Shown here: in pieces, positions 1 to 8,766 of the stretch
Layout of the letters: the number at the start of each line of letters is the position of its first letter
Numbering within the stretch: the first letter of the stretch is position 1
Source: Phycisphaerales bacterium
Lineage (GTDB): Bacteria > Planctomycetota > Phycisphaerae > Phycisphaerales > UBA1924
Reading direction: 5' to 3'
Length of the DNA: 64,000 bases
Assembly: GCA_023382935.1 (NCBI GenBank)
Contig: JAHDXL010000002.1
Coordinates: 1-64,000, forward strand
Made by a program: the position numbers and the translations under genes
The notes under the pieces: model-generated
Told to the model about the DNA's origin: nothing
The model's database searches: none
Seen by the model: only the letters and a program-made list of their open reading frames with translations

Positions 1-166
1 GGCGTGCACGGCCCGGCGGCCCGTTTGCACCCGTGCACGGCGGGCGTGCACGGCCTGAGGGCGGGGGCGTGGCCGGGAAATGGCCGCGCGCACGGCTGCT
101 TTTTCCAGTCGGTCGGCCGACCGGGCCGACCAGAACGCCCGGCCATCGCCGCAGAAGGGAGCGCTC

Positions 167-946
167 ATGGGCACGACGCCAAGAACGCGGGTGGGCAAGA
201 TCGAGTTCTACGAGGCGCATCTGCCCGCGTGGGAGGCGCACGCCGGTGCGATCGGCCTGTCGGTCGCGTCGGTGGACGACCTTTCGGCCCTGACAGCCTC
301 GGCCCGCGCCGCCTACGAGGAACAGCGGCAGGCCGAGGCGGCGCTGCGCGCGGCGACGGCACGGTTTCACGAAAGAGTCGCGGCCATGCATGGTGGGGCC
401 GGGGCCGGGGCGGACATGATCAGGACCATCCGTGCCTTTGCGGAAAGCACCGGCGACCCCGGCGTGTACCACCTGGCGCAGATCCCGCCGCCGGCCGTGC
501 CGGGGGTGGTCGGCGCGCCGGGAACTCCGTTTGACTTCCGGGTGACGCTGCTCCCGACCGGGGCGATCGAACTGAGGTGGAAGTGTCGGCATCCGCGCGG
601 GGCCGAGGGGACGGTGTACGAGGTGCGGCGCTGCGTGGATGGCCCATCCGGGGGCGGGGGCGGGGGCGGGGGAGCGGCCGGGGGAGCGGCCGGGGGAGGA
701 GCCGGGGGAGCGGCCGGGGGAGGAGCCGGGGGAGGAGCCGGGGGAGGAGCCGGGGGAGGGGCGTTTTCGTTTGTCGGCAGCGTGGGGGCGGGCAAGAAGT
801 TCACGGACCAGACGGTGCCGATCGGGGCCGCGATGGTGACCTACCAGGTGACGGCGGTGCGGCCGACCGGCCGCGGCGAGCCGGCGCGCTGCACGGTGCG
901 CTTCGGGTCGGAAGGGCGCGCGGTGACGATGAACATGGCGGCGTGA
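167..946 (+). CDS. FN3-like hypothetical protein with Gly/Ala repeat
   Basis: A 259-residue protein of unknown function. The start at 167 is chosen because GGGAG lies 4-8 bases upstream; the frame stays open further upstream but has no good ribosome site. The first ~85 residues are helical and Ala/Glu-rich. Residues ~120-259 look like a fibronectin-type-III-like beta sandwich, with strand-like segments ELRWKC, YEVRR, FVGSVG and VTYQVTAV. A pure Gly/Ala stretch of about 40 residues splits the FN3-like part between the YEVRR and FSFVG strands; it is encoded by the 12-base tandem repeat at 673-756. No signal peptide is seen. From memory, similar proteins with the conserved tail (VYEVRR ... TDDTLP ... 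TAVR) occur in Planctomycetota, usually annotated as hypothetical or FN3 proteins. Function is not known. Confidence 0.7.
   Translation: MGTTPRTRVGKIEFYEAHLPAWEAHAGAIGLSVASVDDLSALTASARAAYEEQRQAEAALRAATARFHERVAAMHGGAGAGADMIRTIRAFAESTGDPGVYHLAQIPPPAVPGVVGAPGTPFDFRVTLLPTGAIELRWKCRHPRGAEGTVYEVRRCVDGPSGGGGGGGGAAGGAAGGGAGGAAGGGAGGGAGGGAGGGAFSFVGSVGAGKKFTDQTVPIGAAMVTYQVTAVRPTGRGEPARCTVRFGSEGRAVTMNMAA
673..756 (+). repeat. 12-bp tandem repeat (7 units) inside a coding region
   Basis: Seven head-to-tail 12-base units alternate between AGCGGCCGGGGG and AGGAGCCGGGGG without interruption. Because the unit is a multiple of three, length changes would keep the frame. The units encode four-residue Gly/Ala blocks (GAAG or GGAG) in the FN3-like protein. 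A less regular G-rich tract just upstream (651-672) extends the poly-Gly stretch. Confidence 0.9.
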
Positions 947-985
947 AGCGGAATGGGGCCGGCTCGCCGGCGCTGCGACCTCCTA

Positions 986-2419
986 TCAGGCGGCCGCGTT
1001 CTTGCGGAAGCGCCCCGCGTAGAGCACGCCCGCCAGCGCGATCCAGGCCAGGCCGATCAGGGCGGCCGATCGGTTGGACTCGTTGAGCAGCGAGCCGGCG
1101 ACGATGCCGATCTCGCCGAGGACGAACAGCAGCGGGATGAAGGGATACCCGAGTGATCGCAGCGCGGCGGCGCGCTGGCGCTGCTCGGCGGTGCCGGCGC
1201 CGCTTCGCCGGGCCAGGACGAACACGGCCGCCCCGGTCAGGCCGAAGAACACGCCGTCCACCGCGACCACGCCGTTGACGAGGGTTTCCACCGCCTGGCG
1301 CTGCATCCCCGCGGCCGCCAACAGGACCAGCCCGGCGCCGCCGAGCAGGAAGATCGAGGCCGTCGGCGTGCGGAAACGCGGATGCAGGCGCGCAAAGGGC
1401 GCGAAGAAGCGCCCGTCGGCGGCCATGCCGTAGAGCAAACGCGGGCCGGAGAGGAACTGCGCGTTGAGCACGCCAAAGGCCGAGACGCCGACGGCGGCGG
1501 CGACCAGGCGCGCCCCGCTGCCGGGCAGCACGGTGCTCACGGCTTCGGCGGCCAGTGCCCTGCTCTCGGCCACGCCCGGCACGCCGAGCAGGTGCAGATA
1601 GGCCCAGTTGGCCAGCAGGTAGACGACCACGACGATGGCCACGCCGCCGAGAATGGCGCGCGGCAGGTTGCGGCGCGGCTGGCGCACTTCGCCGGCGATC
1701 CACAGCGCGTGCTGCCAGCCGCCGTAGGCAAAGAACGCGGGCACCAGGGCGGCCATCACGCCGACGAGGGCGCGGGTGGGCTCGTTCATCGGCGCTTCGA
1801 CCGGCGGGCGGATGTCCGTCCAGGGCACACCCTTGGAGAAGAACGCGGCGGCGGCGGCGACGGCCAGCAGCGTGAGGATCTTGCAGATCACGGTCAGGTT
1901 CTGGATGCGCGAGCCCCAGCGCACGCCGACGATGTTGGCGCCGGCGAGAAGCACGATCAGCACCACGGCGGTGGCGAAGGCCGGGCCCGTGTGTGCTTGC
2001 GCCCCTGTCAGCGCGAAGATGAGATGCTGGGCGCAGATGAGGCTGATGATGGCAATGGCGCCGGGCTGAATGACGGTGGCGTTGCAGAACACGAAGAGAA
2101 AGCCGGGCAAGGGGCCATAGGCGTCGCGCAGGATCTCGTACTGAGCGCCGCTGGCGTGGGAGCGCCGGCCCAGGGCGGCGAAGGTGAGGGCGCCGCACAG
2201 CGCGATCAAGCCGCCGATGGCCCAGGCGAGCAGTGCGAGTTGACCGGTGCCGGTGAGTCGGACGACGCCGCTGGGATTGAAGAAGATCCCCACGCCGATG
2301 ATGGCGCCGATGACCACGCAGGTGGCGTCGAAGCCGGACAGGACGCGGGCAGGAGAGTCGGAGGTCGCCGGGCCGGATGACTCTTCGGGGCCGGGCGTGG
2401 GCCGATCGACGGTAGACAT
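986..2419 (-). CDS. APC-family amino acid permease
   Basis: A 477-residue integral membrane transporter of the amino acid-polyamine-organocation superfamily, expected to be a secondary carrier in the inner membrane. The N-terminal signature IGAIIGVGIF in the first helix is the usual APC substrate-binding segment, and about 12 hydrophobic segments follow. The ATG at 2419 is preferred because it precedes a short cytosolic tail before helix 1; a longer in-frame start at 2506 would overlap coaD on the other strand. The substrate cannot be told from the sequence. It is divergent from coaD with about 70 bases between the starts. Confidence 0.85.
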   Translation of the reverse strand: MSTVDRPTPGPEESSGPATSDSPARVLSGFDATCVVIGAIIGVGIFFNPSGVVRLTGTGQLALLAWAIGGLIALCGALTFAALGRRSHASGAQYEILRDAYGPLPGFLFVFCNATVIQPGAIAIISLICAQHLIFALTGAQAHTGPAFATAVVLIVLLAGANIVGVRWGSRIQNLTVICKILTLLAVAAAAAFFSKGVPWTDIRPPVEAPMNEPTRALVGVMAALVPAFFAYGGWQHALWIAGEVRQPRRNLPRAILGGVAIVVVVYLLANWAYLHLLGVPGVAESRALAAEAVSTVLPGSGARLVAAAVGVSAFGVLNAQFLSGPRLLYGMAADGRFFAPFARLHPRFRTPTASIFLLGGAGLVLLAAAGMQRQAVETLVNGVVAVDGVFFGLTGAAVFVLARRSGAGTAEQRQRAAALRSLGYPFIPLLFVLGEIGIVAGSLLNESNRSAALIGLAWIALAGVLYAGRFRKNAAA

Positions 2420-2489
2420 GACCGGCAGCGTACCACCCGCCGGCAACGACCGCATGAGCCTCGCGCCGGGGATGCGAACCTGATACGCT

Positions 2490-2987
2490 GTGCCCATGCC
2501 CACCACCGCCGTCTACGCCGGGAGTTTCGACCCACCCACCCGCGGGCATGAGTGGATGATCGAGCGCGGGGCCGAGTTGTTTGGTCGGATCATCGTGGCG
2601 GTGGCGCGCAACCCGGAGAAGCCGTACACCTACCCGCTGGAGCAGCGTGTCGGCTGGCTGACCGAACTGGTCAAGCGATTTTCCAACGCCCAGGTTGCGA
2701 CGATCCAGAACGAATTTCTGGCGCACTTTGCGGCGCGGGTGGGTGCGTCCTACGTGATCCGCGGCATCCGGGACGAGGATGACTACCGCTACGAACGCGC
2801 GATGAGGTATGTGAACAGCGACCTCAACGGCACCCTGACCACCGTGTTCCTCATGCCGCCGCGGGAGTTGTGCGAGGTGTCGTCGAGTTTCGTGAAGGGG
2901 ATGATCGGGCCGGAGGGCTGGCAGGAGATCGTGCGGCGGTACGTGCCCGACGCGGTGTTCCGCGACCTGTCGCTTGCGCACGGTTGA
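2490..2987 (+). CDS. coaD: pantetheine-phosphate adenylyltransferase
   Basis: Transfers AMP from ATP to 4'-phosphopantetheine, giving dephospho-CoA, the penultimate step of CoA synthesis. The protein is 165 residues, the usual size. The nucleotidyltransferase motif GSFDPPTRGH lies at residues ~11-20 and the late SSSFVKGM segment matches the family SSSLVK motif. Two starts are possible, GTG at 2490 or ATG at 2496; the ATG gives 163 residues. Little leader precedes either one, and TACGCT just upstream could be a -10 box. A perfect hairpin follows the stop. Confidence 0.95.
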   Translation: MPMPTTAVYAGSFDPPTRGHEWMIERGAELFGRIIVAVARNPEKPYTYPLEQRVGWLTELVKRFSNAQVATIQNEFLAHFAARVGASYVIRGIRDEDDYRYERAMRYVNSDLNGTLTTVFLMPPRELCEVSSSFVKGMIGPEGWQEIVRRYVPDAVFRDLSLAHG

Positions 2988-3010
2988 TCGGTCGGCTCCG
3001 AAAGCACAAA

Positions 3011-3033
3011 GGGGCGAGCCCTCGGCTCGCCCC
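3011..3033. terminator. bidirectional hairpin terminator
   Basis: GGGGCGAGCC and GGCTCGCCCC form a perfect 10-bp stem with a 3-base loop (CTC). It sits between the convergent coaD and the sorting-tail gene and has no long T tract on either side. Position and stem quality support a terminator serving both genes. Confidence 0.65.
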
Positions 3034-3068
3034 TGGTGATGACGCAAAGCAAAAGTGTGTCGGCGATG

Positions 3069-3875
3069 TCAGCGACGGCGGCGCGTCGCGACGAGTCCGG
3101 CCGCGCCGAACAGCCCGATGACGCCGGGCGTGGGCACAAAGGCGGCGGCGGAGAAGGTTCCGCTGCCTGTAAACGTGGAAGGCAGCGTCCCGATCAGACT
3201 GCCCGTCGAGATGTCGTACATGTAGAAGTTCATCTGCGTGGTGTTGGGCCCGTCGGTGACGTAGTAGGCGATGCCGTTGTGGACGGCCAGGCCGTCGATG
3301 TCGGTCTCGCCGGCCGGATAGGGCGCGACGAAGGAGATGGTCTGGTTGGCATCGTCGATGTGGTAGAGCCCGGCGCCGCCGGAGTCGCTGAGCCCGAACA
3401 ACTTGCCGCTGGTCGCGTCGACGTCCAGTCCGCCGAAGTCAAAGGTGGTGGAGTAGGCCCAGTTGAGCGTCGCGACTCCCGTCACGGGGTTGATCGTGTA
3501 AACGCCTTCGGTCGAGATGTTGCGGGTGCCGACGAGGGCGCCGTTGCGCCAGCCCAGCCCGACGAAGTTGACGTTGCCCCCGTTGTAGGACATGGTGGCC
3601 ACCAGCGTGGGGGTCAACCCGCCAAGGCTGAACGGAGAGGCGTACAAACTCCCCCCGTTGTTCCAGTAGAGCGTGTTGGAACCGGGGTCATACGCCATGC
3701 CCCAGGCCTTGGCCTCGGCGGTACTTGAACTGTACAGGGCGGTGGCGATGCCGGTGCCGATGTCCACGTGCCAGATGGTGCCCACCCCCGACTGGTCATT
3801 GGCCACGATGAGTTGTGCCTGGCTCGCGGATGCAACAATCGCGAGCGCACCCATTCCGGTCCACAAACTGCGCAT
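3069..3875 (-). CDS. secreted protein with VPTPG-RRRR sorting tail
   Basis: A 268-residue exported protein. The ATG at 3875 is preceded by AGGAGG about 7 bases upstream. Residues 1-~20 form a signal peptide ending near ASQAQ. The body has repeated beta-propeller-like segments (WGMAYDPGSNTLYW, FGGLDVDATSGKLFGL, IDGLAVHNGIAYYV), suggesting a blade-like repeat fold of unknown function. The C-terminus has VPTPG, a hydrophobic helix (about 15 residues) and RRRR. That architecture matches PEP-CTERM-type exosortase/archaeosortase sorting signals, in a VPTPG variant I associate with Planctomycetota. No sortase gene is visible in this window. Confidence 0.8.
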   Translation of the reverse strand: MRSLWTGMGALAIVASASQAQLIVANDQSGVGTIWHVDIGTGIATALYSSSTAEAKAWGMAYDPGSNTLYWNNGGSLYASPFSLGGLTPTLVATMSYNGGNVNFVGLGWRNGALVGTRNISTEGVYTINPVTGVATLNWAYSTTFDFGGLDVDATSGKLFGLSDSGGAGLYHIDDANQTISFVAPYPAGETDIDGLAVHNGIAYYVTDGPNTTQMNFYMYDISTGSLIGTLPSTFTGSGTFSAAAFVPTPGVIGLFGAAGLVATRRRR

Positions 3876-4015
3876 GGTCTTGCCTCCTGAAATCCTCTCC
3901 CGGGCAGGGGCTGAGCCGGCCCACTGCGATGGCACGGCGCCACCGCTCCGGCATCTCAGCATACAAGGGCCACCCCATCAGACGCAAGGCCAAGCGGCAA
4001 ACTCTTGCGGAGACT

Positions 4016-5356
<1,341 letters not shown>

Positions 5357-5374
5357 GACTTCTCTTCACGCCAG

Positions 5375-5887
5375 TCAGGCCGGGCGGACCAAGAACAGTT
5401 TCTGCCCGAACTCAATGGCCTCACCGTCCTTGACCAGTTGGCGCTCAATCTTCCCGCTCACGCCGGCCTTGATCTCGTTGAAAACCTTCATGGCCTCCAC
5501 GAGGCAGACGATCGAATCCTCCGACACCGAACTGCCCACCGAGACATACGGATCGGCGTCCGGGTTCGGGGCCGAGTAGAAGGTGCCCACCATCGGAGAT
5601 TCAATGGCGATCAGTTCGCCGTCCACGTCCGCTCCTTCCGCCCCGTTCCCGTCGACGCTCGGCTCGGAGCCGAAGTCCTCGGCCGCGGGCACGCGCGGGC
5701 GCAGCCCGCTCGCTGGCGCCGGGCCTCCCACGCCCTGGTAGATCACGGGCTGATGGTTGACCACCGTCTGGGTTTCCGAGCCGCGGCGGATCTTGACCGT
5801 CTCCTGCTGATCTTCAAGGTCGAGTTCGGTCAACTCGTTCTCCACCATCAGCCGCACGAGTTCTTTCAGTTTGCGAATGTCGATCAT
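5375..5887 (-). CDS. accB: acetyl-CoA carboxylase biotin carboxyl carrier protein
   Basis: Biotin carrier subunit of acetyl-CoA carboxylase, 170 residues. The start at 5887 gives the usual MIDIRKLKELVRLM N-terminus; a GTG at 5959 in the same frame would add an unlikely extension. An acidic helical N-terminal part and a Pro/Ala-rich linker precede the biotinyl domain. The biotin-accepting lysine is K134 in EAMKV; the residue after it is Val, where Met or Leu is common, and the EAMK core is intact. First gene of the accBC pair. Confidence 0.95.
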   Translation of the reverse strand: MIDIRKLKELVRLMVENELTELDLEDQQETVKIRRGSETQTVVNHQPVIYQGVGGPAPASGLRPRVPAAEDFGSEPSVDGNGAEGADVDGELIAIESPMVGTFYSAPNPDADPYVSVGSSVSEDSIVCLVEAMKVFNEIKAGVSGKIERQLVKDGEAIEFGQKLFLVRPA

Positions 5888-6095
5888 GGTCTCTTGCCAA
5901 TCCGGCTCGAAGGTGACCGCAGGTATGTCTTCCAGCGCGTACGCACCGGTACGCCTCACAATTTCCCCACGCCCGGGGAACGTGATGATACAGCGTTGGC
6001 GCGGCGTTTGCTCGCTCGGTCGCGCTTCGGATGCGTCCGGTACACTTTGCCCGGACGGGTCCCGACTCCTTCAACCCCGCTGGAGCCTTGTCCCC

Positions 6096-7646
6096 GTGAC
6101 GTGGAACACCAGGCATTCTCCTCGCGCGGGCGCCTTCACGCTCATCCTTCTGTCGGGTGTGTTGCTGGGGCCTCTGCTCGTCGAGTTGGTCGGTGGCGCT
6201 GCGGGGGCGCTCCTGCGCGGCGCACCACCATGGCCCGGACACCGCGTGATGCTCCGCACTATTGCGGTGTCTCTGACAATCGGCGCGCTGGCCACGGGCC
6301 TGGGCTGGTTTCCGGCTCGCGTGCTGGCCTCCCGTCGCGCCGGCCGGCTCGGCGCCCTGTGCCTGGTTCCGATGCTCATGCCGCCGTACTTGGCGTACTC
6401 GGGTTACTCGATCCTGCGAGATCCCTCGTGGATCACAGGTGATTGGCTCGAATCGCTCAGCGTCCGTGGACAGGCGTGGGTTACGATCGGCCTCGGACGC
6501 GGGCTTGCACTGCTTGGCATGGCGCTGTGGGCCTGGCCGATCAGCGCTTGTGTGCTGGCGACCGGCATGCGCGGGCAGGCGGTCGATGATGCCCTGCGAC
6601 TCGATGCGCCGCCTCTGCGCCGCACCTGGGAGCGCGTGTGGATGCACCGAGCGAGCATCGCGGGCGCCGTGCTGCTCGTAGCACTGGTGGCCATCGGGTC
6701 TGCGGTGCCGCTCCACCTGGCACAGGTCGAGACCATCGCCATCGACCTTTGGCGCCGCATGGGTGAGTCGTCCCCGGAGCAGTGGGGTTCGGCGTGGCTG
6801 GCTGCCTGGCCGATCATCGTCGCCGCGGTGGCGGGGTCGGTCGTCCTGCCGCGCGTGGTCCGGCGCCTGGTGATGCACGCGCCGACGGAGCCCGACTCCT
6901 GTGATGCATCCGGGCACACGCGCCTGGCGGCGTGGCTGGCGTGGACGGCTGCGACCGGCTTGCCGCTGCTCCTCTTCGTTCTCACCATCCACAGTCCGCG
7001 TTCGCTGGTCGAGTTTTGGAAACTGAGCGGCCCGGGACTCTGGAATGGATTCGTGACCGCTTTCGCGGTCGCGATCCTGTCCGGCCTGCTGGGACTCGGC
7101 TTTGCCTATGTCGTCGATATGTCCCGTCGACCGCCCCACGCTCTGGTAGGCATCATTCTCGGCGGGTGGGTGTTCACGGCCGTCATCCCGGGGGTCTTCA
7201 TCGGTGCGGCGCTGGCGAGGCTGGGGACGCATCTCCCGCGCGGGTGGAGTGATGTCCTGCTGATGGATGCGCTGCTTGCCCGCTTCGGGTGTGTGCCGGT
7301 GCTGGTCGGGGGCGTCTGTGCACTGTCAGAGTCATCCGAACTGCGTGAACTGCGAGAAGTCGAAGGGGCTACCCGCTGGCGTGCCTGGGTGCATGCATGC
7401 CTGCCGCGACGCATGCCCGTCGTGGGGGCGGCTCTGGCGGCCGGCATCATGGCCATTCACGAGATCGAGGCCACGACCATGCTCCTCCCCCCTGGACGTC
7501 ACAACCTCGCCCAGCAGATTCTCGGGTATCTGCACTTTTCGCGGATGGAGGAGATGTCGGCGGCGGCCGTCTACCTGATCGGGGGCGGCATGGTGCTCGG
7601 CGCGTGTGTTTCGACTCTGATGTGGCGCACATGGCGCAGATCCTGA
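6096..7646 (+). CDS. ABC transporter permease with two fused permease domains (FbpB type)
   Basis: A ~516-residue inner-membrane protein with two copies of the binding-protein-dependent permease domain, as in iron(III), thiamine and some sulfate importers. Two EAA-loop segments are visible: DALRLDAPPLRRTWERVW in the first half and EVEGATRWRAWVHACLPRR in the second. These are where the ATPase docks. The start is uncertain. GTG at 6096 has GGAG 10 bases upstream and places the first membrane helix shortly after; the frame is open further upstream but overlaps accB. No ATPase or binding-protein gene adjoins it, so the partners must lie elsewhere. Only 25 bases separate it from the NHL lipoprotein gene, so it may head the long downstream transcript. 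Confidence 0.8.
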   Translation: MTWNTRHSPRAGAFTLILLSGVLLGPLLVELVGGAAGALLRGAPPWPGHRVMLRTIAVSLTIGALATGLGWFPARVLASRRAGRLGALCLVPMLMPPYLAYSGYSILRDPSWITGDWLESLSVRGQAWVTIGLGRGLALLGMALWAWPISACVLATGMRGQAVDDALRLDAPPLRRTWERVWMHRASIAGAVLLVALVAIGSAVPLHLAQVETIAIDLWRRMGESSPEQWGSAWLAAWPIIVAAVAGSVVLPRVVRRLVMHAPTEPDSCDASGHTRLAAWLAWTAATGLPLLLFVLTIHSPRSLVEFWKLSGPGLWNGFVTAFAVAILSGLLGLGFAYVVDMSRRPPHALVGIILGGWVFTAVIPGVFIGAALARLGTHLPRGWSDVLLMDALLARFGCVPVLVGGVCALSESSELRELREVEGATRWRAWVHACLPRRMPVVGAALAAGIMAIHEIEATTMLLPPGRHNLAQQILGYLHFSRMEEMSAAAVYLIGGGMVLGACVSTLMWRTWRRS

Positions 7647-7671
7647 ACCCAAATCCCAACGAACCTGTACC

Positions 7672-8766
7672 ATGTCTCGGGTGAGGAAGGTGCCTTCCAT
7701 CTTCGGTCTCGGCGCGGCGCTCTCGGCCGCGCTTGTTTCCGGGTGCCTGTCCAAACCCGAAGGCGAAGTATTCCGTCCGACCATCATTTTCGGAGAGCCC
7801 GGTCTGTTTCCGGGCCAGTTCAGTTACCCCCGGGCGATCGAGTCATTTGGCGATTCGATTCTCGTTGTCGATAAGTCCGCCCGGATCCAGCGGTTGGAGG
7901 CAAAAACCGGGCGCTATCTCGGCGGATTTCGCATGCCGGAGTGGGATCTTGGCAAACCGACCGGGCTGACGGTCGGACCCAGTCCGTTTGACCCTGGCTC
8001 GGCTGTGCTTTACGTTGCCGACACGCACTACCACCGCGTGGCGGTGTACCCCATTCCCGACGACCCCGACGCCGATGCTCGCCGGTCGGTCGAGCCACTG
8101 TTTTCCTTCGGCGAGTACGGCACCGGGTTGGGGCAGTTCGTATACGTCACCGACGTTGCGATTGATGCCGACGACACGGGCAGCGTCTGCCGAATCTACG
8201 TGAGCGAGTACGGCGGCAATGACCGCATTACCGTCTTCGAACTCGAGGGCGGGCAAGTTGTGCCAAGGTTCACGTTCGGTTATTTCGCCGACGGCCCGGG
8301 CGAGGTCGGGTCGAGTCGCGTGCCCTTTGAGCGGCCTCAGGCCATCGAGATCGACGACCGTGCGAGGGAACTGATCGTCCTCGATACCTGCAACCACCGC
8401 ATCGCGCGTCTGAGCATGGATGGGGAACTGATCGCATGGATCGGGGATGACCCGGGCGAGGCGACCTTTCTGAATCCACAGGGACTGGTGCTCCTGGAGA
8501 GCCGTCGGGCGCTCGTGGCCGAGTTCCTGGGCAATCGCGTGCAAGTCGTGGACCTTGATTCGGGCAAGTCGCTGGGAACCTACGGCGTGGCCGGGCGGAT
8601 GCCGGGTGAACTGGCCAGCCCGTGGGCGGTGACAGCGATCGGAGACCGGGGCTACGTCCTCGACTCGGGCAACAATCGCGTGCAGGGCTTCCGCATCGAT
8701 TCGTCGCGCCTCGCGCCGCCTTGGAGCAGGGTTGCTTCATGGACACACGCAGGAGGGCGTCCGTGA
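7672..8766 (+). CDS. NHL-repeat lipoprotein
   Basis: A 364-residue predicted lipoprotein. The signal peptide ends in a lipobox (ALVSGC, Cys ~25). The rest contains NHL-type beta-propeller repeats, recognisable in FPGQFSYPRAIE, GLGQFVYVTDVAID, RPQAIEIDD and ELASPWAVTAIGD. NHL propellers usually mediate binding and are not typically catalytic. Its last codons overlap the start of the following vWA gene (GTGA junction), so the two are probably translationally coupled. It may act as the extracytoplasmic sensor or scaffold of the MoxR/vWA cluster; that role is inferred only from position. Confidence 0.85.
   Translation: MSRVRKVPSIFGLGAALSAALVSGCLSKPEGEVFRPTIIFGEPGLFPGQFSYPRAIESFGDSILVVDKSARIQRLEAKTGRYLGGFRMPEWDLGKPTGLTVGPSPFDPGSAVLYVADTHYHRVAVYPIPDDPDADARRSVEPLFSFGEYGTGLGQFVYVTDVAIDADDTGSVCRIYVSEYGGNDRITVFELEGGQVVPRFTFGYFADGPGEVGSSRVPFERPQAIEIDDRARELIVLDTCNHRIARLSMDGELIAWIGDDPGEATFLNPQGLVLLESRRALVAEFLGNRVQVVDLDSGKSLGTYGVAGRMPGELASPWAVTAIGDRGYVLDSGNNRVQGFRIDSSRLAPPWSRVASWTHAGGRP

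Noticed and set aside
3-53. Three copies of CGTGCACGG at 3-11, 32-40 and 45-53
   Set aside because: Short, GC-rich and irregularly spaced; could be operator-like, but nothing else supports it.
673-756. Gly/Ala repeat as a CRISPR array or PE-PGRS-type protein
   Set aside because: The units are 12 bases with no spacers, and there is no PE domain; it is a coding minisatellite.
801-3047. Long minus-strand open frame overlapping the APC permease and coaD
   Set aside because: Its composition is that of a mirror frame in GC-rich DNA, and recognised genes occupy the same bases in other frames.
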